From Paeniglutamicibacter psychrophenolicus (GTDB taxonomy: Bacteria > Actinomycetota > Actinomycetes > Actinomycetales > Micrococcaceae): a stretch of DNA of 64,000 bases. The position numbers and the translations under genes are program-made. The stretch covers positions 62,001 to 126,000 of the forward strand of contig NZ_JAUSSH010000003.1 in the NCBI RefSeq assembly GCF_030812255.1. Direction: 5' to 3'. Below, in pieces: positions 16,108 through 25,588 of this stretch; the first letter of the stretch is position 1; each line of letters starts with the position of its first letter. The notes under the pieces are model-generated. The model did no database searches. It was not told the DNA's origin and saw only the letters and a list, made by a program, of their open reading frames with translations.

Positions 16108-17568
16108 GTGACCCAGCAGTCTGTCGAAGCCCTACAGGAATGGAGCGGGCGCGAAGAGCTCGCCGAGGCCATGATCCCGTTGATCGGGCGCCTGTACCGC
16201 AACAACAACGTGGTGACCTCCATTTATGGCCGCAAGCTGATCAACCAGTCGGTCATCAACATCCTGAAGGCACACCGCGTGGTTCGCCGTGTCGAGGGCG
16301 AAGAGCTCTCCATCGAGCAGACCATGCCGCTGCTGCAGGCCATTGACGCCCTGAACGTCGGCGCCGTCGCGGTCGACCTGGGCCGCCTGAACAAGAAGTT
16401 CGTCGAATCCGGTTCCACTGACCTGAACGCCTTCCTCATCGAGGAACTGGGCGAAAAGGTCGGCAAGGCCGGCGCCACGGACGCCGAGCCGACCGACGTG
16501 GTCCTCTACGGCTTTGGCCGCATCGGCCGGCTGCTGGCCCGCATCCTCATCGAACGCGGAGGCTACGGACTGCGCCTGCGCGCCATCGTCGTGCGCAAGG
16601 GCTCGGACGACGACCTGGTCAAGCGCGCCTCGCTGCTGCGCCGCGACTCGGTCCACGGCCCGTTCGACGGATCGATCACCGTGGACGAGGAAAACAACAC
16701 CATCCTCGCCAACGGCACGCTGATCCAGGTCATCTACTCGAACGACCCGGCCACCGTCGACTACACCTCCTACGGCATCGACAACGCCATCGTCGTTGAC
16801 AACACCGGCCGCTGGCGCGACGAGGCCGGCCTGTCCCAGCACCTGGCCGCCAAGGGCGTCTCCCGCGTGCTGCTCACAGCACCGGGCAAGGGCAACCTGA
16901 AGAACATCGTCCACGGCATCAACCACACCGATATCACCGCCGATGACAAGATCGTCACCGCCGCATCCTGCACCACCAACGCCATCACCCCGGTGCTCAA
17001 GGCGCTGAACGACCGCTACGGCGTCGTGCACGGACACGTCGAGACGGTTCACTCTTTCACCAACGACCAGAACCTGATCGACAACTTCCACAAGGGCGAG
17101 CGCCGTGGACGCTCGGCGGTGCTGAACATGGTCATCACCGAGACCGGTGCCGCCAAGGCCGTGGCCAAGGCCCTTCCGGAACTCGAGGGCAAGCTGACCG
17201 GCAACGCCATCCGCGTCCCCACCCCGGACGTTTCCATGGCGATCCTGAACCTGAACCTGGAAAACGGGACCACCAAGGAAGAGCTGAACAGCTACCTGCG
17301 CGAGACCTCGCTGGGTGCCGAACTGCACAAGCAGATCGACTACATCGATTCGCCCGAGGTGGTCTCCACCGACTTCGTCGGATCGCGGCGTGCGGGCATC
17401 GTTGACGGCCTGGCCACCATCGTCTCGGACAAGAACGCCGTCGTCTACGTCTGGTACGACAACGAATTCGGCTACTCCTGCCAGGTGGTGCGCGTCATCG
17501 AAACCATGGCCGGCACCCACCCGGTCGCCGTGCCCGCCATCGCCGCGGTCCAGGTCGCAGGCGTCTAG
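16108..17568 (+). CDS. gapB: glyceraldehyde-3-phosphate dehydrogenase, long (GapB-like) form
   Basis: A 486-residue GAPDH with a ~125-residue helical N-terminal extension ahead of the Rossmann domain (GFGRIGR at 135-141). The catalytic cysteine is Cys288 in AASCTTNAITP and the C-terminal WYDNEFGYSCQV block is intact. This long architecture is that of Corynebacterium GapB, an NADP-using enzyme favoured in gluconeogenesis; the same cofactor and direction are inferred here, and a glycolytic GapA probably lies elsewhere. The start is GTG 16108 with GGAAGG upstream. The gene stands alone with a structured leader and a strong terminator. Confidence 0.93.
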   Translation: MTQQSVEALQEWSGREELAEAMIPLIGRLYRNNNVVTSIYGRKLINQSVINILKAHRVVRRVEGEELSIEQTMPLLQAIDALNVGAVAVDLGRLNKKFVESGSTDLNAFLIEELGEKVGKAGATDAEPTDVVLYGFGRIGRLLARILIERGGYGLRLRAIVVRKGSDDDLVKRASLLRRDSVHGPFDGSITVDEENNTILANGTLIQVIYSNDPATVDYTSYGIDNAIVVDNTGRWRDEAGLSQHLAAKGVSRVLLTAPGKGNLKNIVHGINHTDITADDKIVTAASCTTNAITPVLKALNDRYGVVHGHVETVHSFTNDQNLIDNFHKGERRGRSAVLNMVITETGAAKAVAKALPELEGKLTGNAIRVPTPDVSMAILNLNLENGTTKEELNSYLRETSLGAELHKQIDYIDSPEVVSTDFVGSRRAGIVDGLATIVSDKNAVVYVWYDNEFGYSCQVVRVIETMAGTHPVAVPAIAAVQVAGV

Positions 17569-17580
17569 CAGCACGTCCGC

Positions 17581-17629
17581 AAGGCGGGCCGCACCCTTCT
17601 TCAGAATCGAAGGACGGTGCGGCCCGCTT
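17581..17629 (+). terminator. terminator of the GAPDH gene
   Basis: GCGGGCCGCACC (17584-17595) pairs perfectly with 17616-17627, flanked by further AA/TT pairing, 12 bases after the stop. No U-run. Confidence 0.8.
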
Positions 17630-17802
17630 CGGCTTTAACGCCGAAACCCGGGCATCGGTGGCGTTGCCCGCCGGAATCCCGGGTGCGGGCACGGCGGCAG
17701 CCTGGAAGCGGTCGGGCGGAGCTGCCTCCCGGGCCCGAGGGGCGGGACACCGAGTATTCCCCACCCGGTTGCCCTTCGAACCCCACGCATAACGGGCGGG
17801 AT

Positions 17803-18642
17803 TCAGCCGACGGGCATCGGCCAGGGCGCAAGACCCTTGCCCACCTGCCATGAACCGCCACCCTCGATGCGTTCGAGCACCACCCGCTGCAGGGACGAGT
17901 CCCTCGGCAGCGTTGAGATCTCCGCGTCCGCGGGTACCCGGAAGGTGAAGTACAGCGCGTCGCCCGGCTCCTCGCGCAGCTCGACGTTCGTGAAGCGGGC
18001 GGCGAATCCGGCCATGTTCGAGTTCGGCAGTTCGTCGGCAAGATGCGGATCGAGCAGCCAGGAATCGCAGTAGGCATGGTCGATGCGCTGTGCGGGGAAG
18101 TGCTCCGCAAAGAAGGTGGCGGCAAGCCGCAGCGACGCATCGACGGAGCCGGGATCCAGCGCTCCGTCTTCGGGGATGTGGAGGCCCACCGCCCAGGGAC
18201 CGTGTGCCGGGTCGCGGTGCAGGTGGAATTGCAGGCGTCCCAGCCGGAACAGCGAACCGGAAAGGTGCAGGGTGGTCCACCACGCGGTGTCGAGCCCGAA
18301 GCCCCCGTGCGTGCGGCGGTACCAGTGCAGTTGCGCACCGATATCCGCCAGGGTCGCCTCGATCACCGCTGCGGGAATCCGCATCCCTTCCATGCGTGCG
18401 GCCGCCACCGGGGCGAAGCGCAGCAGCGCCTCGATCCAGGCCCGGGAATCGACGCCGGGCAGCGTCCGCAGCCCCTCGGCCGGGAACGAGCCCCAGCGTG
18501 CATCAAGGGCGGCCAGTGCGCTGAGCACCGGTTCCCCGGCTTCGGTGCGCAGCATGGCCGTGCAAGCGGCAACGTCGGGTTCCGGAACGGCGCACAATTC
18601 GAGGACCGCCGCAACGATTCGCGGGTGAAGCTGCTCAATCAT
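17803..18642 (-). CDS. acyltransferase-domain protein (NAT_N/GNAT_C type)
   Basis: A 279-residue protein resembling the two-domain actinobacterial acyltransferase-like family. A helical N-terminal part spans 1-~105. The C-terminal part holds the conserved block WWTTLHLSGSLFRLGRLQFHL, then VGLHIPEDGALDP and DSWLLDPHLADELPNSNM. Family members are predicted to be GNAT-related but their substrates are unknown. ATG 18642 (MIEQLHP) is preferred to the upstream ATG at 18681 because AGGT lies just before it. It has no obvious operon partner; def follows on the same strand after ~90 bases. Confidence 0.65.
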   Translation of the reverse strand: MIEQLHPRIVAAVLELCAVPEPDVAACTAMLRTEAGEPVLSALAALDARWGSFPAEGLRTLPGVDSRAWIEALLRFAPVAAARMEGMRIPAAVIEATLADIGAQLHWYRRTHGGFGLDTAWWTTLHLSGSLFRLGRLQFHLHRDPAHGPWAVGLHIPEDGALDPGSVDASLRLAATFFAEHFPAQRIDHAYCDSWLLDPHLADELPNSNMAGFAARFTNVELREEPGDALYFTFRVPADAEISTLPRDSSLQRVVLERIEGGGSWQVGKGLAPWPMPVG

Positions 18643-18734
18643 GGTGACCTGCTTGCTGGCGGGGAGCGCCTGTGGGTGCATCGACGGGGGGCGTGTGCCG
18701 CGAGGTATGCCGGCGGCGGGAAACGGCGCTCGGG

Positions 18735-19307
18735 CTAGTGGCCGAACGGGTCCTCATCGGTGCCGGGCATCCAGGTCAGCCCGGGAACCCCCCATTCGAG
18801 GGACTTCTTGGCCTTCTTCCAGCGCCTGGCCCATTTCTCGGGCAGCTTGTCGACGTAGAGGTAACCGTCGAGGTGGTCGTACTCGTGCTGCATGATGCGG
18901 GCAAACCAGCCGGTGGCGTCGAAGGCCACCGGGTTGCCGTCGCCGTCGAAGCCCTCGATGCGGGCGAACTCGGCGCGCTTGAGCGGGAAGTTCAGGGCCG
19001 GGGCCGACAGACAGCCCTCGATGTCCTCTTCCGGGTCCGGGGCGGCACCGGAGATCTTCGAGAGCGTCAGCACCGGGTTCACGACCACGCCACGGGTGGG
19101 GGCATCGTCGTCGTGCGCGTACTCGTAGGTGAAGATGCGCAACCCCACGCCGATCTGCGGGGCGGCCAGCCCGACGCCGTTGGCCGCATCCATGGTGTCG
19201 TACATGTCGGTGATCAGGGCACGAAGTTCGTCGTTGAACTCGGTGACTTCCTTCGCGCGCGTGTGCAGCACGGGTTCGCCGTAGATGGTGACCGGTCGAA
19301 TGCTCAA
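18735..19307 (-). CDS. def: peptide deformylase
   Basis: Removes the N-formyl group from nascent proteins. All three motifs are present in the 190-residue product: GVGLAAPQIG at 44-53, EGCLS at 97-101 (metal ligand Cys99) and HEYDH at 141-145 (metal ligands His141 and His145, catalytic Glu142). The second motif continues EGCLSAPAL rather than the common EGCLSVPG. The start is TTG at 19307 with GAGGAG six bases upstream. The Lys/Arg-rich C-terminal tail is typical of actinobacterial type I deformylases. The tRNA-His gene lies just upstream on the same strand. Confidence 0.95.
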   Translation of the reverse strand: MSIRPVTIYGEPVLHTRAKEVTEFNDELRALITDMYDTMDAANGVGLAAPQIGVGLRIFTYEYAHDDDAPTRGVVVNPVLTLSKISGAAPDPEEDIEGCLSAPALNFPLKRAEFARIEGFDGDGNPVAFDATGWFARIMQHEYDHLDGYLYVDKLPEKWARRWKKAKKSLEWGVPGLTWMPGTDEDPFGH

Positions 19308-19492
19308 GACTTCTCCTCAGTGCTTTTTCGTAAAACGGTGTGCGGATGGGGGAGCGGGAGGCCCCGGGCGCGACCAGGTGCGTGGCCAACCACGACGATA
19401 GCCCTGCCCGGCGCTGAATCACAACGCCGGACGCCGGGTGGGCTGGTGCCTGACCCGCCCGCCGGAAAAACCGGAACCACGGTGGAATGGCA

Positions 19493-19523
19493 AAAGCCGC
19501 TCCGGATTGATCCGGAGCGGCTT
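19493..19523 (-). terminator. terminator of tRNA-His
   Basis: GCCGCTCCGG pairs perfectly with CCGGAGCGGC, and TTTTG follows on the minus strand. It begins four bases after the tRNA CCA end. Confidence 0.85.
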
Positions 19524-19526
19524 CAT

Positions 19527-19603
19527 TGGGGTGAGTAACGGGGATTGAACCCGCGACCTTCTGGACCACAACCAGACGCTCTGCCGACTGAGCTATACCC
19601 ACC
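19527..19603 (-). tRNA. tRNA-His (anticodon GTG)
   Basis: A complete cloverleaf: acceptor GTGGGTA with TACTCAC (one G-U), D-arm AGCTCAGTCGGCAGAGC, anticodon loop TTGTGGT and T-arm GGGTTCAATCCC. The 3' CCA is encoded, and the discriminator C73 faces an encoded extra G(-1), the histidine identity pair. Confidence 0.97.
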
Positions 19604-19741
19604 AAGTTCGCCCTAAGGCTAGTTGTCCTTGGCCCGGAATCTCTTCCGAACTGCTGGGCAACGAGAACTATCTTACACACATATCGAGGTGGAGTGCCAA
19701 CTCGAAAAGGGCCTCAGGGCCTGTGTTGTGCGACACAGTGC

Positions 19742-20359
19742 CTAATCGGCTGGCCTTTGGGCAACGATTTGGGCCGCGGCGGCCTTTGCCGACGCGGAAT
19801 CCGGGCCCGGGGCGGGGACCATGACGGTGGCCCGGTAGTACTTCAGTTCCTCGATGGAATCGCGGATGTCGCCCAGGGCGCGGTGGTTGCCGGTCTTGGC
19901 CGGGGCGGCGAAGAAGGCGCGGGGGTACCAGCGGCGGGCCAGCTCCTTGAGGGTGGAGACATCCAGGATCCGGTAGTGCAGGTGGTCGGTGACCTCGGGC
20001 ATGTCCCGGGCGAGGAAGTTCTTGTCGGTGCCCACGGAGTTTCCGGCCAGCAAAGCCTTGTTGGGCTCCGGGGCGTGGGAGCGGATGTAGTCCATGACGA
20101 TCTTCTGCGCGTCGGCCATCTCCAAGCCGGCATCCAGCTCGGTGATCAGCCCGCTGCTGGTGTGCATGTTGCGCACGAAGTCGCCCATCTGCTCCATGGC
20201 GGCCGCGGGGGGCTTGATCACCACGTCGACCCCGTCACCCAGGATGTTGAGCTCGGCGTCCGTCACCAGGACCGCAACTTCGATCAATGCGTCCGATTCC
20301 AGGCTAAGGCCCGTCATCTCGCAGTCGATCCACACAATTTTTTCAGCTGAAATAGGCAC
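19742..20359 (-). CDS. orn: oligoribonuclease (DEDDh 3'-5' exonuclease)
   Basis: Degrades 2-5-nt RNAs and the c-di-nucleotide breakdown product pGpG; essential in many bacteria. The ExoI motif is IVWIDCEMTGL (Asp12 and Glu14), ExoII is in GNSVGTDKNFLARDMP and ExoIII in GNHRALGDIRDSIEELKYY. The start is set at GTG 20359, giving VPISAEKIVWID as in other actinobacterial Orn; an in-frame GTG at 20383 would add eight residues. A ~25-residue Ala-rich tail extends past the E. coli length. A small membrane protein gene lies 40 bases upstream on the same strand. Confidence 0.93.
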   Translation of the reverse strand: MPISAEKIVWIDCEMTGLSLESDALIEVAVLVTDAELNILGDGVDVVIKPPAAAMEQMGDFVRNMHTSSGLITELDAGLEMADAQKIVMDYIRSHAPEPNKALLAGNSVGTDKNFLARDMPEVTDHLHYRILDVSTLKELARRWYPRAFFAAPAKTGNHRALGDIRDSIEELKYYRATVMVPAPGPDSASAKAAAAQIVAQRPAD

Positions 20360-20399
20360 GGACCCCAATTTACCCGATGACACCCCGGCGGGGGCCCGG

Positions 20400-20606
20400 C
20401 TACTGCCCGGAGGAGCCGCGCGTTGCCGAGAGCAGCCATAGCATCACAAAGACCGCCAGTCCCGTTCCGGCCAGCGCCATCGAGGCCACCAGGCTCATGC
20501 CCAACTGAGGGGAGGCGATGCCCAGCAGCAGGGAGAGGAAGATGCCCCATCCCAGCAGCGAATGGTTGCGCACCGGATTCCGTACGCTCTTTGCACGCCT
20601 GCCCAC
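20400..20606 (-). CDS. small two-helix membrane protein, 68 aa
   Basis: Not recognised by family. A basic N-terminus (GRRAKSVRNPVRN) precedes two hydrophobic helices (LGWGIFLSLLLGIASPQ and LVASMALAGTGLAVFVMLW) joined by a short turn, giving an N-in/C-in hairpin topology. The start is GTG at 20606, preceded by an ACGAGG-like site. It lies directly upstream of orn on the same strand and is probably co-transcribed with it. Confidence 0.6.
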   Translation of the reverse strand: MGRRAKSVRNPVRNHSLLGWGIFLSLLLGIASPQLGMSLVASMALAGTGLAVFVMLWLLSATRGSSGQ

Positions 20607-20959
20607 GGTGTGGCCTCGTTTCCGCTTGTGATCGATGTACCTGCTCCAAGCCTATGCAGGCATCCCGGGCGCCGGCTTGTTAGCCACGCCAGCATCCGGG
20701 CCGCGGCGGGTGGCCGATGCGTCGGAAAGGGGGTCCGCCCGGGGTGCACGGGGAGAGAATGGTGGTGTGAGCTCGCGCGCACCCGGGCCTTGCCTCCCGG
20801 GCAAACCCTGCTTGCGGTGCTAGGATCGGACTTGATTTTTGCGCGGACTGCCGCGCCCTTGCGCGCCACGGAAGCGCGCAAATTTCCGGGTCGGCACCCC
20901 ATGGGACACGCCGGCCGGAACCTACAGCCAAGATACGACGAACCAGGAGCGGGGCGCAG

Positions 20960-22510
20960 ATGAACGACGTGCGATCTACCGCCGGCGCCAAGGTCCGTGC
21001 GGGCCGCGGGCCGCACCTGTCCCCGTTGATCCAGGGCACCATCGGATCGGTCATGATCCTGCTGGGCTCCTACGCCATCGGCTGGCTGGCCAGTGCCTCC
21101 CCGTTGAACCGCTACCCGCTGCTGATCGCGATCCGCACCGAGTACTCCGGGGTCATCACCGGCACCGTCGTGCTGACCCTGGGCTGCTGGATCCTGTTCC
21201 GTGCCTGGTTGCGGCTGGGCCAGCAACTGGCCGGCTGGCCCGAGGGGTCCCTGGCCGTGGTGAAGAAGGCGGTCTGGGCCTGGAGCGTCCCGATGCTGGC
21301 CGCGCTGCCGATCTTCTCCCGCGACGTCTTCGCCTACATCGGCCAGGGCCGGCTGGTGGCCGCCGGGCAGGATCCCTACGTCGATGGCATCTCCACGCTG
21401 AACAACTGGTTCCAACTGGGCGCGGACATCACCTGGGCCGAATCCGAGACCCCCTATGGCCCGCTCTACCTGAACGTGGAGTACTGGGTGAATCGGCTGG
21501 TGGGCACGAGCCCGGACGCCTCGGTGCTGCTCTTCCGCCTCGTCGCCTTCCTCGGGGTGATCCTGTGCATGGTCTACGTGCCCAAGATCGCCGCGCTGCA
21601 CAACGTCTCCGGCGCCAAGGCCACCTGGATCTCGGTGGCCAACCCGCTGTTTTTGATCAGCTTCGTCGCCTCCGCGCACAACGACTCGCTGATGGTCGGC
21701 CTGGCACTGGCCGGGACCTACTACGCGGCCACGCGCCGCGGCGTGCTCGGGGTGGTGCTGATCGCCGCGTCCATCGGCGTCAAGCCCATCACCCTGGTGC
21801 TGCTGCCGTTCATCGGGCTGCTCTGGGCCGGGTCCGGGGCAAGCTGGGGACGCAAGATCCGCTACTGGGTGTACACCGCGTCGCTGGTGGGCATCATCAT
21901 GGCGATCATCGGCTGGGCCAACGGGTACGGCTTCGGCTGGCTGACCGTGATGCTGGGCACCGGCACCGGCACCGTCGTCTTCGCCCCGGTGGGCGCGTTG
22001 AACTCCGTGCTCTCGGGCGCGCTGGGGACCATCGGGCTGCCCACCGACTGGCTGCTGCCGGTCCTCAAGCTTGTCGGCCGGCTCGCCTCGGTGGGACTCG
22101 TGCTGGTGCTGATCTTCAAGGGCAAGCACTCGCACCTCGTCCAGCGCATGGCCCTGGCCTTCTCCGCGCTGGTGGTCCTCTCGCCGATCATCCAGCCCTG
22201 GTACATCCTGTGGCTGCTGCCCTTCTTCGCCATCACCGGCATCCGGGACGACTGGCAGCTGCTCTGGGTCTACTTCACCACCGCGTTCTTCATCGCCTTC
22301 GGCGCCGCGGACCAGATCTTCATCTGGCAGTTCCTCTCCGACCTCGACCCCTGGGTCAAGCACCTGTCCACGGGGATTTCCTGGGTGGCGATGGTCTACC
22401 TGGCGTTCCTGGACCCGCGCACCAAGCAACTTTTTGCCGCGACGCTGCCGGCCCGGCTGCGCCGCGGAACCGGACCGGTGCGCCGCGATCCCGGGGTGCC
22501 TACGCCGTGA
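20960..22510 (+). CDS. polyprenol-phosphate-mannose-dependent alpha-1,6-mannosyltransferase, MptA/MptB-like (paralogue 1)
   Basis: A 516-residue GT-C membrane glycosyltransferase with about 12 hydrophobic helices. The first periplasmic loop carries the expected acidic residue (FSRDVFAYIGQGRL). Other family blocks are ESETPYGPLYLNVE, WISVANPLFLISFVASAHND and PIIQPWYILWLLPFFA. In mycobacteria and corynebacteria MptA/MptB extend the alpha-1,6-mannan core of lipomannan using polyprenyl-phospho-mannose; in Micrococcaceae the product is probably a lipomannan-like glycolipid. ATG 20960 follows an AGGAGCGG site. Its stop overlaps the start of a paralogue by four bases, so the two are co-translated. 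Confidence 0.88.
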   Translation: MNDVRSTAGAKVRAGRGPHLSPLIQGTIGSVMILLGSYAIGWLASASPLNRYPLLIAIRTEYSGVITGTVVLTLGCWILFRAWLRLGQQLAGWPEGSLAVVKKAVWAWSVPMLAALPIFSRDVFAYIGQGRLVAAGQDPYVDGISTLNNWFQLGADITWAESETPYGPLYLNVEYWVNRLVGTSPDASVLLFRLVAFLGVILCMVYVPKIAALHNVSGAKATWISVANPLFLISFVASAHNDSLMVGLALAGTYYAATRRGVLGVVLIAASIGVKPITLVLLPFIGLLWAGSGASWGRKIRYWVYTASLVGIIMAIIGWANGYGFGWLTVMLGTGTGTVVFAPVGALNSVLSGALGTIGLPTDWLLPVLKLVGRLASVGLVLVLIFKGKHSHLVQRMALAFSALVVLSPIIQPWYILWLLPFFAITGIRDDWQLLWVYFTTAFFIAFGAADQIFIWQFLSDLDPWVKHLSTGISWVAMVYLAFLDPRTKQLFAATLPARLRRGTGPVRRDPGVPTP

Positions 22511-24111
22511 GCCGGACCCCGCGCCCGGCATCGCCGCCGGCACCCGGCCGCCGCTTCGTTCGCGCCACCCGCGCCCTGGAGACGCTGCGCCAGCGCAGCT
22601 CCCGGGTCCCGGGGTTGCGCCACCTCACCGGCGGCGGGGAGAACACCCCGGACATCGCCATCGCCCAGGGGCTGCTCGCCTCGATCATGGTGATGGTCGG
22701 GTCCTGGGGCGTGGGCTGGATCCCCAGCTCGCAGGAATCCCTGCTGGCCCGGGCGAAGGTGCTGCTGCCGCTGCGCGTGGAAATGCTCGGGGTGATCGTC
22801 TGCACGCTGCTGCTGGCCCTGGGCTCGATGCTGCTCTTCCGCGCCTGGCTGCGGCTGCGCCAGCGCGCCCAGGCCGATGAGGCCAACCCGGTGGCGGTGG
22901 TCGCCAAGTCCATCTGGGTCTGGTCGATCCCGCTGCTGTTCTCCTTCCCGATCCTGTCCAAGGACGTGTACTCCTACCTGGGCCAGGGCCGGCTGATGCA
23001 TGCCGGGCTCTCGCCCTACACCGAGTGGGTCTCCCAGCTGCCGGGCTGGTTCGCGCAGGGCTCGGACTCGCTGTGGGCCGAATCCACCTCGCCCTACGGG
23101 CCGCTGTTCTTGATGTACGCCCGGTTCGTGTACTTCGTCTCCGGCGGGGTGCCCGAGTTCGGGGTGGCGCTGATGCGCCTGGTGGCCGTGGCCGGGGTGG
23201 CGCTGTGCGCCTGGGCCGTGGTGGCGCTGGCCCGGGCCGCGGGCCGGGATGCGGCCTGGCCGCTGTGGATCTCGGTGGCCAACCCGCTGTTCCTGCTGAA
23301 CATGGTCGGCGGTGTGCACAACGACGGGCTGATGGTCGGCGGGGTGCTGCTCGGCTTCGTGCTGGTGCTGCGCAAGCGCCGCCTGGCCGGGATCCTCGCC
23401 GCCAGCGCCGCGATCGCGATCAAGCCCATCGTGGTGCTGGTGCTGCCCTTCCTCGGCCTGGCGATGGTGGCGGCCAACGCCGGCCTGGGCGCGAAGATCC
23501 GCGCCTGGGCCTACACCGGTGCCGTGGCCGGTGCCGTGATGGCGCTGCTGGGCTGGGCTTCGGGCCTGTGGTTCGGCTGGATCCCCGCGATGGCCGGTGC
23601 CGGGTCCGCGGCCTTCCCGTACGCGCCGGTCGGGCTGCTGGGCATGCTCGCGGGCTGGATCGGCTCGCTGGCCGGCGGGGATCTGTGGTTCATCGCCGGG
23701 ATCGTGTTCACGTTCTTCCGGCTGGCTTCCCTGGCAATCGTCTTCTGGCTGGCCATCCGCCGCCCGGCCGGACCCCCGCTGCTCTACGCCGGCTATGCCC
23801 TGGGCGCCGCGGTGGTGCTGGCCCCCATCATCCAGCCCTGGTACCTGCTGTGGCTGATCCCCTTCTTCGCGCTGTCCCGCCGCTACCCGGTGAACTGGGA
23901 ACGCGCCCTGTACATCCTGTGCCTGCTGGTGCTGCTCTCCGGGGTGGTGGACCAGTTGTCCATCGGCCAGTGGTTCTCGCTGCTGGCGGTGCGCCTCTTT
24001 GCCGCCGCCACCACCCTGGCCTACATGGCCTACCTGGTGTTCATCGACCCCAAGACGGCCTCCATCTTCGGTGCCGACAGGCGCCGGCCGCTGCGCCAGG
24101 GCAGCAACTAG
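22507..24111 (+). CDS. polyprenol-phosphate-mannose-dependent alpha-1,6-mannosyltransferase, MptA/MptB-like (paralogue 2)
   Basis: A 534-residue GT-C enzyme sharing every block of paralogue 1: LSKDVYSYLGQGRL with the catalytic-type Asp, ESTSPYGPLFLMYARF, WISVANPLFLLNMVGGVHND and PIIQPWYLLWLIPFFAL. Residues 1-~45 form an extra Arg/Pro-rich cytoplasmic tail. Translation starts at GTG 22507, overlapping the previous stop as GTGA. The tandem pair most likely arose by duplication; by analogy one member may initiate and the other elongate the mannan backbone, which is inference. Confidence 0.88.
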   Translation: MSRTPRPASPPAPGRRFVRATRALETLRQRSSRVPGLRHLTGGGENTPDIAIAQGLLASIMVMVGSWGVGWIPSSQESLLARAKVLLPLRVEMLGVIVCTLLLALGSMLLFRAWLRLRQRAQADEANPVAVVAKSIWVWSIPLLFSFPILSKDVYSYLGQGRLMHAGLSPYTEWVSQLPGWFAQGSDSLWAESTSPYGPLFLMYARFVYFVSGGVPEFGVALMRLVAVAGVALCAWAVVALARAAGRDAAWPLWISVANPLFLLNMVGGVHNDGLMVGGVLLGFVLVLRKRRLAGILAASAAIAIKPIVVLVLPFLGLAMVAANAGLGAKIRAWAYTGAVAGAVMALLGWASGLWFGWIPAMAGAGSAAFPYAPVGLLGMLAGWIGSLAGGDLWFIAGIVFTFFRLASLAIVFWLAIRRPAGPPLLYAGYALGAAVVLAPIIQPWYLLWLIPFFALSRRYPVNWERALYILCLLVLLSGVVDQLSIGQWFSLLAVRLFAAATTLAYMAYLVFIDPKTASIFGADRRRPLRQGSN

Positions 24112-24172
24112 CACCGCCGCCCACACACCGACTTTCCACCCCCACACCCAGAAACGAGGCAACCGGATCGTG

Positions 24173-25498
24173 ATGCAACCGGTCAAGAACCTGTTCACCG
24201 CCCGCGAGGCAACCCGTCCGGTCATCATCGGGCTGCTGGTGCTCACCGTGATCGGCGCCGGGCTGGCGGTGCTCACCAAGCAATGGTGCCGCATCAACGG
24301 CTGGCCCGACGCCGAACAGCACCTGCACATGTGCTACTCGGACTTCACCCAGCTCTTCGGCACCCGCGGCATGGCCGACAAGCTCTTCCCCTACTTCACC
24401 GGGCTGCCGGCCGAGCAGGCCCTGGAATACCCGGTGCTGCTGGCGATCATGGCCGGGCTCACCGCCATGGTGATCCCCGGCATCGGGTTCAGCCCCGAAC
24501 GCCAGCTGGCCTACTTCGACGTGAACTCCGCGGTTTCCTTCATCTGCTGGGCCGCCGTCGTCGTCGCGGTGGCCTACGCAGCGCGGCACCGCAGCCGGGA
24601 TGCGATCATGGTGGCACTGGCCCCGGGCATCATCCTGACCAGCCAGCTGAACTGGGACCTGCTGGCGGTGATGCTGGCAATGACCGGTCTGCTGGCGTTC
24701 TCCCGCAAGCACATTGTGCTGGCCGGGGTGCTGCTGGGCCTGGGCGCCGCCGCCAAGCTCTACCCGTTCTTCCTCTTCGGGGCGATCCTGGTCTTGTGCC
24801 TGCGCACCGGGCGGATGCGGCACTTCTGGGTCTCGTTGGCCTCCGGCATCGTGGCCTGGCTGGCGGTCAATGTGCCGTTCATGCTCACCGCGTTCGACGA
24901 ATGGAGCCGGTTCTACACCTTCTCCGGGGACCGCCCGGCGGGGAACTCCTCGATGTGGCTGGCCTTCGTCTGGACCGGGATGGATGGCTCGACCATGTCC
25001 TACCTGTCCAACGGGCTCTTCGGGATCGCCTGCCTGGGCATCGCCTGGCTGGGCCTGCGCGCCACGCGCCGCCCCCGCATGGCGCAGCTGGCGTTCCTGA
25101 TCGTCGCCGCGTTCCTGCTCTTCGGCAAGGTCTACTCGCCGCAGTTCGTGATGTGGCTGATCCCGCTCTACGTGCTGGCCCGTCCGAAGTGGCGCGAATT
25201 CCTGGTGTGGCAGGGCATCGAGGTGTTCCACTGGGTGTTCGTCTGGCTCTGGAGTGCCAAGTGGGTCAGCGGTCTGAAGTACTTCGGCGACAGCTGGGCC
25301 ATCGAGATCCTCTACGGGATCGGCATCGTCGCGCACATGGCCATGCTCGTATACCTGTGCGTGAAGATCATCGGGGACATCCGCAACCCGGAACGCGACG
25401 TGGTCAGGTCCGAGGGGACCGACGATCCGCTGGCCGGCCCGCTGGAAAACCTTCAGGACAAGTTCGTGCTCGGGCGCAAGGCCGGATCCGAACCCTGA
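24173..25498 (+). CDS. GT87-family (DUF2029) mannosyltransferase-like membrane protein
   Basis: A 441-residue polytopic protein. An early periplasmic loop (residues ~35-80) holds WPDAEQHLHMCYSDFTQLF and EQALEYPVLLAIM, matching the acidic loop and E-YP block of DUF2029/GT87 proteins such as PimE. Further blocks are ILTSQLNWDLLAV, GAAAKLYPFFLFGAIL and KVYSPQFVMWLIPLYVL. It probably transfers mannose from a polyprenyl-phosphate donor. A GAGG site at 24156-24159 precedes GTG 24170/ATG 24173. It lies 61 bases after the MptA/B-like pair on the same strand and likely belongs to one operon. Confidence 0.82.
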   Translation: MQPVKNLFTAREATRPVIIGLLVLTVIGAGLAVLTKQWCRINGWPDAEQHLHMCYSDFTQLFGTRGMADKLFPYFTGLPAEQALEYPVLLAIMAGLTAMVIPGIGFSPERQLAYFDVNSAVSFICWAAVVVAVAYAARHRSRDAIMVALAPGIILTSQLNWDLLAVMLAMTGLLAFSRKHIVLAGVLLGLGAAAKLYPFFLFGAILVLCLRTGRMRHFWVSLASGIVAWLAVNVPFMLTAFDEWSRFYTFSGDRPAGNSSMWLAFVWTGMDGSTMSYLSNGLFGIACLGIAWLGLRATRRPRMAQLAFLIVAAFLLFGKVYSPQFVMWLIPLYVLARPKWREFLVWQGIEVFHWVFVWLWSAKWVSGLKYFGDSWAIEILYGIGIVAHMAMLVYLCVKIIGDIRNPERDVVRSEGTDDPLAGPLENLQDKFVLGRKAGSEP

Positions 25499-25588
25499 TT
25501 CCGGATCCCCCGGCCCGAGGATCCCTGGCCGGCACCCTTACCGGGCACCCGCGGGCCTCGGCACGGATCGGAGCGTGGCACTGGCAGG

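Noticed and set aside
20495-24330. Very long minus-strand frames opposite the mannosyltransferase genes
   Set aside because: His/Asp/Gln/Gly-rich antisense translations typical of GC-rich shadow frames; the plus strand shows transmembrane enzymes with coherent motifs.
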